The translations under genes were made by a program, and so were the position numbers. Shown here in pieces: positions 32,436-32,550 of a stretch of 32,550 nt of DNA. Source of the DNA: Chlamydiota bacterium. Its GTDB lineage: Bacteria > Chlamydiota > Chlamydiia > Chlamydiales > JACKPQ01. The stretch spans positions 1 through 32,550 of the forward strand of contig JAJFLZ010000036.1 of the NCBI GenBank assembly GCA_021772435.1, read 5' to 3'. Numbering within the stretch: the first letter of the stretch is position 1; every line of letters starts with the position of its first letter. Under the pieces are notes generated by a model. The model was not told where the DNA came from. It did not search any database and was given only the letters and a program-made list of their open reading frames with translations.

Positions 32436-32550
32436 TTAACACTCCATCGCTAAAATTTTGAGCATGTAATCCTTATCCCAGCCAGCTTTTGATCTCTTAT
32501 TCTTTATACCGGCTTTCGTCTTTTTATCTGCTTTTAAAAGATTTAGCGTT
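32436..32550 (-). CDS. 3' end of a minus-strand gene cut by the window edge (antitoxin-like?)
   Basis: An uninterrupted frame enters from the window edge and encodes 37 C-terminal residues (start TLNLLKADKKTKAGIKNKRS, end DYMLKILAMEC) before the TAA at 32436-32438. The basic stretch followed by KAGWDKDY recalls the C-terminal tails of MazE/AbrB-type antitoxins, which wrap around the toxin. With so little sequence this is only a suggestion. The stop is 9 bases from the convergent ankyrin-like gene. A chance open frame of this length is possible. Confidence 0.4.
   Translation of the reverse strand, partial: TLNLLKADKKTKAGIKNKRSKAGWDKDYMLKILAMEC

Overview
The window reads as a chromosomal segment of a member of the Chlamydiota, most likely an environmental or amoeba-associated lineage rather than Chlamydia itself. 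Two gene clusters support this: waaA next to leuS, and smpB close to dnaN and recF, both of which are neighbours in Chlamydia genomes. Many short secreted proteins resemble nothing familiar, and the window also holds an ankyrin-type giant protein, two ATPase/nuclease-like proteins and paralogous outer-membrane barrels, which suits a large-genome chlamydial relative. The assignment comes from recalled gene order and protein character, not from a search.

Layout. 1-232 holds no gene but carries a 170-bp imperfect palindrome with 20-bp terminal arms. 233-3924 (minus) is a leuS-waaA operon with a 4-base ATGA overlap. 4021-5887 (plus) is an unknown multi-winged-helix-like protein overlapping smpB. 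5897-7976 inserts a lipoprotein, a small helical protein and a beta-barrel between smpB and dnaN. 8031-10344 is dnaN, a candidate 44-codon leader ORF and recF, meeting pgi tail to tail. tRNA-Pro(TGG) follows, then a block of accessory character (12074-16051): a hypothetical protein, a sphingomyelinase-like phosphodiesterase, an AAA/PD-(D/E)XK protein whose start codon lies in a hairpin, and a multi-pass membrane protein. tRNA-Leu(TAG) and trmB form a tight minus-strand unit, followed by a plus-strand M48 metalloprotease.

The most unusual region is 17770-22863. It appears to be one operon of four envelope genes: a secreted protein, an FtsH-like protease, and two tandem outer-membrane barrels. 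The FtsH-like protein has a signal-peptide-like N-terminus, an N-domain resembling its upstream neighbour, a degenerate first AAA module, an intact second AAA module and an intact M41 protease. The two barrels are paralogous to the one at 6963-7976. I see no classical FtsH transmembrane pair, so where this ATP-dependent protease works is an open question.

Downstream are an SDR oxidoreductase with Phe at the usual catalytic Tyr position, translationally linked to an ATPase_2/DUF234-type protein. That pair is preceded by four 53-bp tandem repeats carrying TTTTGTGCAG cores spaced about five helical turns apart. A YheT-type hydrolase and a PagL-like barrel follow; all three catalytic positions of the PagL-like protein appear substituted. 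The window ends with a further small secreted protein, a 1614-residue membrane-anchored ankyrin-like protein, and the 3' end of a minus-strand gene cut by the window edge. No stretch over 300 bases lacks a gene.
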